The notes: generated from the letters alone by a model not told the origin. A DNA stretch of 64,000 nucleotides from Levilactobacillus brevis (GCA_021383565.1 CP079699.1:1860001-1924000), one strand, 5' to 3'; shown: positions 1 to 8,136, numbered from the stretch's first letter. Made by a program: numbers and translations.

Positions 1-152
1 CATAGTCAGTAATCGGGTAACCATATTATCCCATCAGCCCACACTTAATTTCCTAGTATTTTGAGCTCATATCCCGTATGATAAAAGAAATCCAATAAGC
101 TTAATCCGCTAAGAAATGGATAAAACCCACTTACAAAGGAGCCTCACACCTC

Positions 153-1076
153 ATGGAAGACTACGTTGCCCTCGACATCAAAACTGCGAACTCCTCGCGC
201 GCCGCGATCTGCGCCATTGGCCTCGCCCAATTCAAAAATGGCGAGCTGACCAATAGCCTCTACAGCCTCGTCAACCCGCACGAACCTTTTGCCGAACGCA
301 ACACCGCCAACCATGGGATCGATGCCGCGGCGGTGGCCCAAGCGCCGACTTTTCCGGAATTGCTGCCACTCTTGCATCGCTGGCTCGACCATCAACTCGT
401 GGTGTCCCATACCAATTTTGATATTTCGGCACTGCGCCAAGCTCTGACCAAATACGCCCGGCCCCAGTTCACGTTCAAATACTTCGATAGCTACATCATC
501 TGTCAGCAGCTCGTGAATTATTCTCAACACCGCTTAGCCGACATGGCCGCTTACTTCGGCATTCGCAATCCGCACGAACACCACGCCCTCAATGATGCCC
601 AGACGTGCGGCCACATTGTCGCGGCACTAGTCAATCACCGACAGGCCCCATCACTCAACAGTCTCTTAAACAAGGCTGGCTTCCACCAGTTAGGCGTCTC
701 ATCTCAGTTGGAACAGAAAAAATTCCAGCGCACCAGCGTTCTAGACCTGATCGACATTGCTCCCGCGGTCAAGACCGCCGATTTCAACCGGTTCACGCCA
801 GCCGCCCTGTTCTACCAACGAAACGTCGTCCTTACCGGTAAGCTTCAATTGATGACACGCGCCACGGCCTTTCAAAAGATCATTGCCGTCGGTGGGACGC
901 CACAAGACGCGATTACCGATACGACGAATTTTCTCGTGGTCGGCCATACCAATCCACAAGTTGTCGGTGCCGATGGGAAATCCCCTAAGATTCGCAAGGC
1001 TGAGGAAATTAATAAGATTTTCCCAGTGATTACGATTATTGATGAATCCGACTTTCTTAAGGCAATTGCGCAATAA
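153..1076 (+). CDS. DnaQ-like 3'-5' exonuclease domain protein with C-terminal BRCT domain
   Basis: The 307-residue product has an N-terminal DEDDh exonuclease fold (about residues 1-165) and a C-terminal BRCT-like domain (about 220-305), the arrangement of DNA polymerase III epsilon-like proteins thought to work in DNA repair or processing. The ExoII motif (SHTNFD, near residue 90) and ExoIII motif (HHALNDAQ, near residue 145) are intact. The ExoI motif reads LDIKTAN where the family normally has D-x-E; the metal-binding Glu is replaced by Lys (codon aaa), so catalysis may be lost. An AAAGGAG ribosome binding site precedes the ATG. It stands alone, facing the gene at 1103. The BRCT domain suggests it is targeted to DNA; a non-catalytic DNA-binding role is possible. 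Confidence 0.85.
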   Translation: MEDYVALDIKTANSSRAAICAIGLAQFKNGELTNSLYSLVNPHEPFAERNTANHGIDAAAVAQAPTFPELLPLLHRWLDHQLVVSHTNFDISALRQALTKYARPQFTFKYFDSYIICQQLVNYSQHRLADMAAYFGIRNPHEHHALNDAQTCGHIVAALVNHRQAPSLNSLLNKAGFHQLGVSSQLEQKKFQRTSVLDLIDIAPAVKTADFNRFTPAALFYQRNVVLTGKLQLMTRATAFQKIIAVGGTPQDAITDTTNFLVVGHTNPQVVGADGKSPKIRKAEEINKIFPVITIIDESDFLKAIAQ

Positions 1077-1102
1077 AAAAAACGAGAATATAACCCCGAA
1101 CA

Positions 1103-2119
1103 CTACCGTTTAACCGCATCAGTCTTTTTCAATAATGTCTGTAGATAATTCATAAAGCTCATTGTAGAAGATTCTTTTCCTTGTTTGCTATAGTGCTGAG
1201 ATTCAATCAAGTTATCAACTAACTTTTCAACCTCTGGAATACTTCCAAAAAGCCCATCTCGCCGCATATTTCGGATAACATTCTGAGCCTTATCGCCCAA
1301 TACGATCAAATGCTTAGGCTGGACAATCTGACACTCTTTAATAAAGAGCATCGCACTTTGTCGATACTTTTCCTGATTGTGCCGAATCACTTTTTCATAC
1401 GCTTGTGCACTATCAAAAAATTGATCGGCATTTGGCTTGGTCAAATCGCGAACATAAACATTAATAACTTGGCTATCCTTGATCGTAATTGTGTTACGAT
1501 CATTATTTTTGACCAAATTCTCTTTATACCGCTTGAGATATCCCGGATAAGCTTTAATCGCTAATTTTTTGATATTTTCGTCACTTTGATCAAGAAAGAT
1601 CCCTGGATTCTTACTCTCCTGGCTGACAAAGTAGTCGGCATCAATATTGGCTGAGCTACTATCCACAGTATTTTTCAAAATATCTGTAATATAGCTACCG
1701 CGAAAGCGTTCGTGGTTTGTCATAAGAGCAAACTTATAGGTTGGTGTCTTAACTACCATATCATGGAATTGGCCCCACTCGTTATTCACTGCCTGCCCTT
1801 CTTTACGCTCGGCAATGTTCAGCGCTACAAACATGTAATCCGACTTGAATGGCAAGTCTTGTTTAGCAGGGTTGGTAAACACAGAATCATCAACGCTCAA
1901 ATCAACTGACAAATACTGCCCAATATTATTTGGTGTCAATTTTACTGATCGCCTTTCCATTTCCTCTTTAATCTTCTCATTCTCAGGTAATTTCTTAAAA
2001 GAAACAATCGACCCACAATCTGACAAATATAGCATTCGCCGGTGCCCTTCTGTATCTGGTAACGAGAGTCCAACCTCCGTTTTCTTCAATCCCCGACAAA
2101 CTTCTCCATTAGTTGGCAT
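1103..2119 (-). CDS. hypothetical protein, possibly uracil-DNA-glycosylase-like fold
   Basis: A 338-residue protein I cannot place firmly. The ATG at 2119 is preferred over an upstream GTG (2128) because GAGGAG lies 8 bases before it, and the GTG overlaps that site. Segments such as FVALNIAER near residue 105 and HLIVLGDKAQNVI near residue 275, after a conserved-looking ECQIVQPK, resemble the spacing of beta strands in uracil-DNA-glycosylase-like proteins; this is an inference from pattern only. The gene is clearly richer in A and T than its neighbours and lies just downstream of the 3' end of a tRNA-Arg gene, which together suggest acquisition by transfer. No signal peptide or membrane segment is visible. 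Confidence 0.6.
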   Translation of the reverse strand: MPTNGEVCRGLKKTEVGLSLPDTEGHRRMLYLSDCGSIVSFKKLPENEKIKEEMERRSVKLTPNNIGQYLSVDLSVDDSVFTNPAKQDLPFKSDYMFVALNIAERKEGQAVNNEWGQFHDMVVKTPTYKFALMTNHERFRGSYITDILKNTVDSSSANIDADYFVSQESKNPGIFLDQSDENIKKLAIKAYPGYLKRYKENLVKNNDRNTITIKDSQVINVYVRDLTKPNADQFFDSAQAYEKVIRHNQEKYRQSAMLFIKECQIVQPKHLIVLGDKAQNVIRNMRRDGLFGSIPEVEKLVDNLIESQHYSKQGKESSTMSFMNYLQTLLKKTDAVKR

Positions 2120-2280
2120 ACGTATCACTCCTCTGACATTTCATCTTCTTTTAACGGACAACTTAAAATCTATCGCATCACAATTAAATTCCCGCACATT
2201 TTCATCCTAATCACTAACAACAAAAGAGCCGACAAGTTAGTCTCGCGACCTACTCATCGACCTCATCCAAGATATCCTAT

Positions 2281-2352
2281 TGCGTCCCCGGGGAATCGAA
2301 CCCCGATCGAAAGGACCGAAATCTCTCGTGCTATCCGTTACACTAAGGACGC
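2281..2352 (-). tRNA. tRNA-Arg, anticodon TCG
   Basis: Read on the minus strand, a cloverleaf folds: acceptor GCGTCCT with GGGACGC plus discriminator A, D stem GTGT/GCAC with a short loop, T arm CGGGG-TTCGATT-CCCCG. The seven-base anticodon loop is TTTCGGT, which places TCG at positions 34-36 (reads CGA, arginine). The anticodon stem AGAGA/CCTTT has an A-C mismatch next to the loop and one G-T pair, slightly weaker than usual. CCA is not encoded. Confidence 0.85.
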
Positions 2353-2370
2353 CTAACATCCTTAGTGTAA
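2338..2370. repeat. 12-bp perfect inverted repeat overlapping the tRNA-Arg 5' end
   Basis: ttacactaagga (2338-2349, inside the tRNA acceptor and D-arm region) is the exact inverse of tccttagtgtaa (2359-2370, just upstream of the tRNA), with a nine-base loop. In the precursor transcript this hairpin would compete with the cloverleaf. It may instead be a partial inverted copy of the tRNA end left by recombination. Confidence 0.7.
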
Positions 2371-2398
2371 TCCAAAATTAGTTTTAACGCCAAATAAT

Positions 2399-2725
2399 TT
2401 AACGCGCTCCTGAAGCTCGCACCGCTTCTTGTTCCAGATACAGCTCTAATTTATCCGCACTCTCGCGGAAATCCACGTTAAATGTAGTTCCTTGTGGGGT
2501 TACCGTGGCAGTCTGGACGCCATCAATATCCGTCACAATCAACGTTTCACCCTGCCAACTGGCGGTATCGTAGTGGCCATCCTCTACCTGATCCAAGAAG
2601 CCTTGAAAAATATCGAGCACCGCCTGGTTAATAATGTCATCTTCCGTACGGTCCTCGCCATGTTGTTTCAATTGTAGTTGGCGCAGCTGCACCTCGTCCA
2701 TATCGGTTGGTATCTGAATAAACAC
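2399..2725 (-). CDS. hypothetical protein, small acidic
   Basis: A product of about 108 residues. The longest frame begins with ATG at 2740, but that ATG overlaps a perfect GGGAGG ribosome binding site; the GTG at 2725, seven bases after it, is the better start and gives a protein beginning M-F-I-Q-I-P. It is soluble, acidic, with an N-terminal part rich in Gln and Glu (about residues 8-55) and a beta-rich C-terminal half. No family is recognised. It lies upstream of tRNA-Arg in the same direction and head-to-head with the MarR gene at 2871. Confidence 0.65.
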   Translation of the reverse strand: MFIQIPTDMDEVQLRQLQLKQHGEDRTEDDIINQAVLDIFQGFLDQVEDGHYDTASWQGETLIVTDIDGVQTATVTPQGTTFNVDFRESADKLELYLEQEAVRASGAR

Positions 2726-2870
2726 TGGAATGCCTCCCATAATTAGTTTTACTGCTATTCTAGCACTTCCTGACGAAGAAACGAGTGCGAATGTTATCCT
2801 CTATTCAAATCTGGTGTAAACTAGGAGTAAGCAATTGTGATTACACTGACAACTACCTAGGAGGTGGCTC

Positions 2871-3329
2871 ATGGAAGACTCGATACTAGATTTTACTACG
2901 AACCTGGCCATTCTCCATCGGCAATTTCAGCGAGCAATGAATCAGATTCTAGAGGCCGACGAGATGCCGGTCAACATTACGGAGTTTTACCTGCTGGTGC
3001 TGGTCTCCGAGACCAGTCACCTGAATCAGCGAAAGGCGGCTTGGACCATGGCCGTGGACGAAGGCCTGATGGCACGGATGGTCCAACACCTGGTCAAGCT
3101 TTCCTTATTACAAAAGGAAACGGGCCCTCACGATCGGCGCAACCGGCGTTTAAAACTCACCGCTGACGGTAAACGTATGGTCAAACAAGCCATTGAAGTC
3201 CTTCACGATTGGTGGGAACAGGTCACCCCAACCGACAGCGACTTCGACTACGCTGGCATTACGGCCCAATTACAACTACTATCAAGCCGCGTATTGAAAG
3301 ACCAACAGACAGAACATGCACATTCGTAG
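2871..3329 (+). CDS. MarR family winged-helix transcriptional regulator
   Basis: The 152-residue protein matches the MarR family: an N-terminal dimerisation helix, a helix-turn-helix near residues 50-75, and the wing motif with D-R-R-N-R-R around residues 92-97, typical of the D-x-R-x(3)-x signature. A taggAGGTGG ribosome binding site precedes the ATG. It ends about 30 bases before the NAD(P)H-hydrate epimerase gene and is likely cotranscribed with it. MarR proteins repress nearby genes and are released by small phenolic or oxidising molecules; the target here is unknown, but the next gene or the regulator itself are the simplest candidates. Confidence 0.85.
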   Translation: MEDSILDFTTNLAILHRQFQRAMNQILEADEMPVNITEFYLLVLVSETSHLNQRKAAWTMAVDEGLMARMVQHLVKLSLLQKETGPHDRRNRRLKLTADGKRMVKQAIEVLHDWWEQVTPTDSDFDYAGITAQLQLLSSRVLKDQQTEHAHS

Positions 3330-3362
3330 ATTTTTTTGATTTTCTCACCTGAGGAGGGATTC

Positions 3363-4013
3363 ATGATGAGTAAAGCCATTACTATTGCAGAAGCCCAGCG
3401 TTATGACGCACACACGATCAACGAAATCGGTATCCCCGCATTGGTTCTCATGGAGCGCGCCGCCTTGGCCACCTTCAACAATCTATTAAATGATGATTTT
3501 GATTTAAGCCGCGTCGTGGTCGTTGCCGCCACCGGTAACAACGGCGGCGATGGTCTCGCGGTCGCACGGTTACTTCACATTCGGGGAATTGACGTGGAGA
3601 TCTACCTGTTAGGCGATCCCGACAAGGCCACCCCACAGACCGCGCAACAATTAAAGATTGCCAATTACTACCACATTCCGTTCACCAACGATCTCAACCA
3701 CGTAGTCAACGCCACGCTGATTGTCGATGCCATCTTTGGTGTCGGCCTGTCCCGTAACATCACCGGCAAATTCGCCGATGCCATCAACGCAATTAACGCC
3801 GCTGATGCCAAGACCGTTTCCATTGACGTGCCTTCCGGGGTCAACGCCGACACAGGGGAAGTCATGGGCGTCGCGGTTGTCGCCGACAGCACCACCACCA
3901 TGGCCTACAACAAGATCGGTCTCCTGACGATCACCGGTAAGCAACACAGTGGGACCGTCCACGTTGCCGACATTGGCATTTACGCCCAAGATCACTTGGA
4001 GCACGCCCGTTAA
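3363..4013 (+). CDS. nnrE: NAD(P)H-hydrate epimerase
   Basis: The product (about 216 residues) is a YjeF N-terminal domain protein. It interconverts R and S forms of hydrated NADH and NADPH so that the dehydratase can repair them. The glycine-rich motif GNNGGDGLAVARLL near residue 55 and the later SIDVPSGVNADTG are diagnostic. Start chosen at ATG 3363 because GAGGAGGG ends four bases upstream; a second ATG follows immediately at 3366. The usual partner, the ADP/ATP-dependent NAD(P)HX dehydratase domain, is not fused and is not in the window. The gene follows the MarR regulator with a short gap, and a strong terminator lies downstream. Confidence 0.9.
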   Translation: MMSKAITIAEAQRYDAHTINEIGIPALVLMERAALATFNNLLNDDFDLSRVVVVAATGNNGGDGLAVARLLHIRGIDVEIYLLGDPDKATPQTAQQLKIANYYHIPFTNDLNHVVNATLIVDAIFGVGLSRNITGKFADAINAINAADAKTVSIDVPSGVNADTGEVMGVAVVADSTTTMAYNKIGLLTITGKQHSGTVHVADIGIYAQDHLEHAR

Positions 4014-4080
4014 AGTCGGTGAGCGAACCAACTCTTTCAGTTTAATGTGTGTTTATCACGCGTCCAGTGTAGACTAAGGG

Positions 4081-4152
4081 CACGAAAGTAGAGTGACTTT
4101 CGTGTTTCTTGACTGCGACCAGCATCCCCTCCTGAGGTGCTGGTCGTTTTTT
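4081..4152 (+). terminator. tandem hairpins ending in a rho-independent terminator
   Basis: Hairpin one pairs cacgaaagt (4081) with actttcgtg (4096-4104). Hairpin two pairs cgaccagca (4116) with tgctggtcg (4138-4146) and is followed by six T. It ends the nnrE transcript; the first hairpin could belong to a short processed 3' RNA. Confidence 0.8.
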
Positions 4153-4300
4153 GAACTGATTGGCGTTAAGCACCGCTAGCTATTGACTGGAGCACATTTC
4201 AACTAACCGTCATCCAAGTCCCAACCCGCCAAGCCATTTCACAAGCTTTTCTTCCACAGACCCGGTATACTAGGCTTAATACTATTGGGAGGTGCCCCAC

Positions 4301-4873
4301 ATGTCACAACTAGAAACTGGTTTCACCAACGTCCAAGCGCTGAACCCCAGCATTATTGTCGACCTGCGCTACGCCACCACGGATAATTTTACTCATCAAG
4401 TCATTTATGATTTCGCTACTGCCATCGCACGCACGGGTTCCGCTAAGAAGCTGGCCCGAGCCAGCGAACGACTCAACGAACAGGGTTACCGCCTGAAGGT
4501 CTGGGATGCCTACCGTCCCGTTGCCGCACAGGAGCGGCTGTACGACGTTTATCCCGACCCCTCATTCGTGGCCAAACCCAACCCGAACTTTTCCCACCAA
4601 AAGGGCGTCACCTTCGATGTCACGCTGTGTGACGCCGCGGGTAACGAGTTAGAAATGCAGACGGAATTCGACGACTTCACCATCGCGGCACACCGTGACT
4701 TCAACCGAACTCCACTGCAAGAAAAACACTATCAGATTCTCGATCAGGCCATGCAGGCCGCCGGCTTCTTCGGCTATGAAAACGAGTGGTGGGACTACCG
4801 CGACACCCAGATGGACAGCTACCCACCGGCAACCGCGGACCCCAATGATTTTCAAACCGCTGAACACGCCTAA
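4301..4873 (+). CDS. D-alanyl-D-alanine dipeptidase (M15D, VanX family)
   Basis: A 190-residue zinc dipeptidase of the VanX/Aad type that cleaves D-Ala-D-Ala, usually for cell wall turnover or recycling. The SxHxxGxxxD zinc motif appears as SHQKGVTFD near residue 98, and the substrate-binding region DAYRPVAAQ near residue 70 is present. The C-terminal motif that is usually EWWH is ENEWWDYRD here, so the third zinc ligand His is replaced by Asp. Start is ATG 4301 after GGGAGG; an in-frame GTG at 4292 overlaps that site. There is no signal peptide, so it is cytoplasmic. It is monocistronic with its own terminator. No van-type resistance genes are nearby, so a resistance role is not suggested. 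Confidence 0.85.
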   Translation: MSQLETGFTNVQALNPSIIVDLRYATTDNFTHQVIYDFATAIARTGSAKKLARASERLNEQGYRLKVWDAYRPVAAQERLYDVYPDPSFVAKPNPNFSHQKGVTFDVTLCDAAGNELEMQTEFDDFTIAAHRDFNRTPLQEKHYQILDQAMQAAGFFGYENEWWDYRDTQMDSYPPATADPNDFQTAEHA

Positions 4874-4880
4874 TTACGCA

Positions 4881-4922
4881 AAAATTGGAACTTGCTCACT
4901 ATGAGCTGGTTCCAATTTTTTT
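4881..4922 (+). terminator. rho-independent terminator
   Basis: attggaac (4884-4891) pairs with gttccaat (4909-4916), followed by a run of seven T. It ends the dipeptidase transcript. Confidence 0.85.
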
Positions 4923-4937
4923 GTGTTATTTATCTAA

Positions 4938-5527
4938 AAGTTGAAAGTTTACAAACAAGCTCCGGTCCCCAACTGACAAGGTTTATCGCCATTAAATTAG
5001 TCATTACCGCCACCTGCGGCTGCCAGAGATTCCGGCGGGGGACCGCCTGTGGCCTGAGAAGCGGTCCTCCGGCTCGGTTTGAAGCCTGACAAGAAACGTC
5101 AGTCTCCAAACACGTCCCGCGCTGTAAGCTGACTCAGGACGTCAGCTAACACCGCTGTCACGGCTACCTCTATCTCTGACTGCCTCCGGTTACGATGAGT
5201 GAAAGCCACTAAACGTGCTGTGAAATCGCTGGCGTGACAACGTTTGGCCAGCTTAATTGAATACCCTTCACGTAGCCGTGAGTGAGTCAAATTTGGTCTC
5301 AGCCGTGGGATTTTCCAAGCGGTTTGCTTGGAAAATAGCGTCTTTGAGACGCGGGCTGCCGGCTCAAAGCGAGAGACAAGACCGTCCTTTGGCTTTTCCC
5401 GATCCTTCCCACCGCGATCCAGGCCAAATTTGGCGAACAGTAAGGCGGTCAGCACGCGCCTATCATATTATAATTGGAGTCATCCTTATCACACTATGGA
5501 TTCTAGCTATTTCTAACTTTCAACCTT
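4938..5527. repeat. intergenic repeat with inverted ends (copy A of a dispersed family)
   Basis: This 590-base gene-free stretch has inverted ends: GTTGAAAGTT (4940-4949) and its exact inverse AACTTTCAAC (5515-5524). The left 84 bases match, inverted and without gaps, the sequence ending near 43520 at roughly four positions in five by eye. An internal motif GTAGCCGTGAGTGA (5272-5285) is identical to one at 24637-24650. A 9-bp stem pairs 5288-5296 with 5424-5432. Several strongly paired segments lie inside, including gcttgg repeats near 5320. No credible coding frame exists. It resembles a non-autonomous element or a structured noncoding repeat. Confidence 0.6.
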
Positions 5528-5538
5528 CAGTTATTTAT

Positions 5539-5566
5539 CAAAAAAAGTTTGGGAAAATTCCCAAAC
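5539..5566 (-). terminator. rho-independent terminator
   Basis: GTTTGGGAA (5547-5555) and TTCCCAAAC (5558-5566) form a perfect 9-bp stem; on the minus strand it is followed by a T run. It ends the transcript of the gene at 5633-6274. Confidence 0.85.
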
Positions 5567-5632
5567 CCTTGTGCTTCAAGATAGCCGAAACGTGCGCCAA
5601 AAGGCCGCCGGTTCTGCTTTCTTCGTCTCGCT

Positions 5633-6274
5633 TTAATTGGTGTAACCCGAATCCTTTAACATAAAGGAATGATCTGGAATCCGAATCAACGTGAAGCGGT
5701 CCGCCAACCGACCGGCGTGTAGTCCGATCCCGTTGACGAATGACTTCTTATAGGTGGTCTCGATAACGCCGACCCACGCCTTTTGGTGACGTTGATCGTA
5801 CTTGGCAACCTTTTTTTCATCCCACTTGTAAGCAGATGCCGGCAGGTTGATCGGCTTGTTGCCATCCGAAACGGTGGCATCGTTGCTGCTGACTTGGTAT
5901 TTTTCACCCTCCGTCAGGTAAGTGTAGCGTTGCACCGGTTTCTTACCATTACTGTTATCAACCTCAACGTAATAGGCCGAACCGGACGTGGCCCCCGTGT
6001 TGATGACCAAAGGTTCGTAACGGGTGGTCTGCGTCACGCGTCCGCCCAGTTGGTTAACATTTTGGAAGAAAGTCGTATAGCTCATCCCGCCGAAGAACAA
6101 CACCCATACGACCAGTTCAATCGTCGAAATGGTGAAGTTCTGCCAGGAGAAACTCCGATGCTCCTTCACGATTAATCGGATACGACGGACCCGCATGTCA
6201 TGAACCATCCAAACGAGTGTTACGAGGACGATTAACCACAGGCCCATCCCCACTAAGTTCCATGCTGATTTCAT
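5633..6274 (-). CDS. membrane-anchored hypothetical protein (LVIS_2131-like)
   Basis: About 213 residues. The N-terminus carries two membrane helices (roughly residues 6-24 and 47-66) separated by a basic loop, followed by an extracellular domain of about 145 residues rich in Tyr, Thr and Asn that contains a Y-x-V-E-V-D-N strand and several beta-like segments. It resembles the lactobacillus-specific family named after L. brevis LVIS_2131; that name is from memory and the function is unknown. The ATG at 6274 is preferred over a TTG at 6301, since GGAAGGG lies about 11 bases upstream of the ATG and the TTG sits 5' of it. It is monocistronic. Confidence 0.65.
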   Translation of the reverse strand: MKSAWNLVGMGLWLIVLVTLVWMVHDMRVRRIRLIVKEHRSFSWQNFTISTIELVVWVLFFGGMSYTTFFQNVNQLGGRVTQTTRYEPLVINTGATSGSAYYVEVDNSNGKKPVQRYTYLTEGEKYQVSSNDATVSDGNKPINLPASAYKWDEKKVAKYDQRHQKAWVGVIETTYKKSFVNGIGLHAGRLADRFTLIRIPDHSFMLKDSGYTN

Positions 6275-6481
6275 AGTTCCCAATTCCCTTCCAAGAAACA
6301 AACCACTTATGGGTATTTCTGTTCTCTATTAGCTTACGAGATTCACGTCACGAATACAAGCGCTAGTTTCATGGATTTCATCATAAATTACACGGCGCCA
6401 CGCCATCCCTAATGACCTTTAACTCTACCACAGCGTAGGCTATACTTAAATTAATTGCATCCTACTAAGGAGGAATGTCTT

Positions 6482-7438
6482 GTGTGTACGAGTCTAACCT
6501 ATACATCCGCCGCCGACCACCACTTCTTCGCCCGGACGATGGATTTTCCAACCACGACCCCCTGGCGGCCGGTGTTCATCCCCCGCCACTACCGCTGGCA
6601 AACGGCACTCCACGACGCCCGAACAACGCGGTACGCCTTTCTCGGCGGTGGTCGCGCCGCCGCTGACTTCTCGACCTACCTGATGGCCGATGGCATAAAT
6701 GAAAGCGGCATCACTTGTGCTGAACTCTATCTGCCGGGCGCCGCCGAATACGCCGCCGATCCCCTACCCGGTCGCCTCAACCTCACGCCCCAAGACTTCA
6801 TTAACTGGGTCTTAGGCGAACACGCCAGCCTAGCCGCCGTCGTGGCCGACCTGCCGCGAGTGACACTGGTCGCACGGCGCTGGGGCACGGATGCCTACGT
6901 TTACCCCTTTCACTGGATTCTCAGCGATCGTAGCGGCCAAACGTTAGTCATCGAACCCACGGGAGGCCCGCTGAAAGCCCAGCGTAATCCCGTCGGCGTC
7001 CTCACCAACACCCCCGTTCTGGCCACACATTTACAAAACCTCAACGCCTTTCTGAAAGTCCCCGGATCCGACTTCACGGGTCAAACGGTCACGGCTGCCA
7101 GCGATTATCTCGCCAGCGGCGCGCCACTCCCCGCGGGTCCCGTGCCCACTAAGCGCTTTATCCACATGGCACTTCGCCGTTGGGGAACGCCCCCGATGAC
7201 CACAACCGCTGCTAGCTTACACCAGATTTTCCATTGGTTAGCCGAGGTTAGCCTGCCCTACGACCCCGCTAGACGACACCAAGCGAACCATAATTACACC
7301 CATTATCGGGCCGTCATCGATATTTCAACGGCAACTTATACCTTTATTTCACGAAAATCTGGGCGTTTGCAACAAATGACATTGACGCCAGAAATGGCGG
7401 CCCACCGGCATTATCCTCACGCCTATTCGGCAAAATAA
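6482..7438 (+). CDS. choloylglycine hydrolase family protein, penicillin V acylase-like
   Basis: A 318-residue Ntn-hydrolase of peptidase family C59 that cleaves linear amide bonds (conjugated bile acids, penicillin V or N-acyl compounds). The start is GTG 6482, seven bases after AAGGAGG, so that removal of Met exposes the catalytic Cys2 (M-C-T-S-L-T-Y). Arg18 and Asp21 (ARTMD) and the later VLTNTP and KRF motifs match the family. Where bile salt hydrolases have A-G-L-N-F (Asn82), this protein has A-E-L-Y-L, giving Tyr, as in penicillin V acylases; that alignment is by eye. Bile salt hydrolase activity is therefore less likely. It lacks a signal peptide and is transcribed alone. Confidence 0.85.
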   Translation: MCTSLTYTSAADHHFFARTMDFPTTTPWRPVFIPRHYRWQTALHDARTTRYAFLGGGRAAADFSTYLMADGINESGITCAELYLPGAAEYAADPLPGRLNLTPQDFINWVLGEHASLAAVVADLPRVTLVARRWGTDAYVYPFHWILSDRSGQTLVIEPTGGPLKAQRNPVGVLTNTPVLATHLQNLNAFLKVPGSDFTGQTVTAASDYLASGAPLPAGPVPTKRFIHMALRRWGTPPMTTTAASLHQIFHWLAEVSLPYDPARRHQANHNYTHYRAVIDISTATYTFISRKSGRLQQMTLTPEMAAHRHYPHAYSAK

Positions 7439-7595
7439 ACGTGAATGTTGCAAACCTTAAGTTTAGCTTTAATCCGATTGATATTCGTTTGAGACATTTC
7501 TGTAACAACTCCCTGATAGTATTAAGCATGTTGAATCGAACGAAAGAACATTTAATACTAAAAAATAATTGAAATTAAGGAGTTTGTTTACATTT

Positions 7596-8069
7596 ATGAA
7601 GAAGACGCTAACTAAAATTGTATTATCTCTGATCGCTATGGTGGCCTTTACGGTTGCCGGCATCGCCGTTAACCAACCCGTTAATGCTTCCGCAAAGACG
7701 GTTTCCTACAGCAAATTACATAAGGTTGCGAAGGCCCAACTGGGCAAACCTTACGGCTGGGGTGCTACTGGTCCTTCCCGTTTCGATTGCTCTGGCTTTA
7801 CCAGCTACGTTTACAAGAAGGGTGCTTCCAAGAAGATTCCACGGACGGCCCAAGCACAGTACAACAAGTACAAGCACGTTAGCTACAAGAATATTAAGAA
7901 GGGTGACTTGGTCTTCTTCGGTGGTTCTAAGCGTTCTATCTCTCACGTGGGGATGTACGTGGGCCACGGTAAGATGATTGATTCCCAAAACCGTGGTGTG
8001 GTGACCGAAGCCGTTCACGCCCCATGGTGGCACGCCGTTGGTTACGCCCGGGTCGCAACTGTTAAGTAA
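7596..8069 (+). CDS. secreted NlpC/P60 (C40) peptidoglycan endopeptidase
   Basis: A 157-residue secreted cell wall hydrolase. It starts with a signal peptide (KK, then a hydrophobic stretch, likely cleaved after VNASA near residue 36), followed directly by one NlpC/P60 domain. The catalytic Cys lies in FDCSGF near residue 63, the catalytic His in SHVGMY near residue 115, and a polar third residue follows about a dozen positions later. No LysM, SH3 or other anchoring domain is present, which is short for a lactobacillus endopeptidase. ATG 7596 follows AAGGAG; an in-frame TTG at 7569 lies before that site and is rejected. A strong terminator follows. Confidence 0.9.
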   Translation: MKKTLTKIVLSLIAMVAFTVAGIAVNQPVNASAKTVSYSKLHKVAKAQLGKPYGWGATGPSRFDCSGFTSYVYKKGASKKIPRTAQAQYNKYKHVSYKNIKKGDLVFFGGSKRSISHVGMYVGHGKMIDSQNRGVVTEAVHAPWWHAVGYARVATVK

Positions 8070-8103
8070 GTTCTCGCTAACCTTCATAAATTAAATAAAC
8101 GGT

Positions 8104-8136
8104 ATCCCCCATCGTGCGTCGCGATGGGGGATTTTT
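8104..8136 (+). terminator. rho-independent terminator
   Basis: atcccccatcg (8104-8114) pairs perfectly with cgatgggggat (8122-8132), followed by T. The IS30 element is inserted immediately after it. Confidence 0.9.

Noticed and set aside
4301-4873. Vancomycin resistance determinant
   Set aside because: A lone VanX-like dipeptidase without vanH, vanA or regulator genes is typical housekeeping in lactobacilli.
5099-5455. Minus-strand frame of 118 codons within the intergenic repeat
   Set aside because: It crosses several strong inverted repeats, and composition is unlike a protein; the repeat explains the sequence better.
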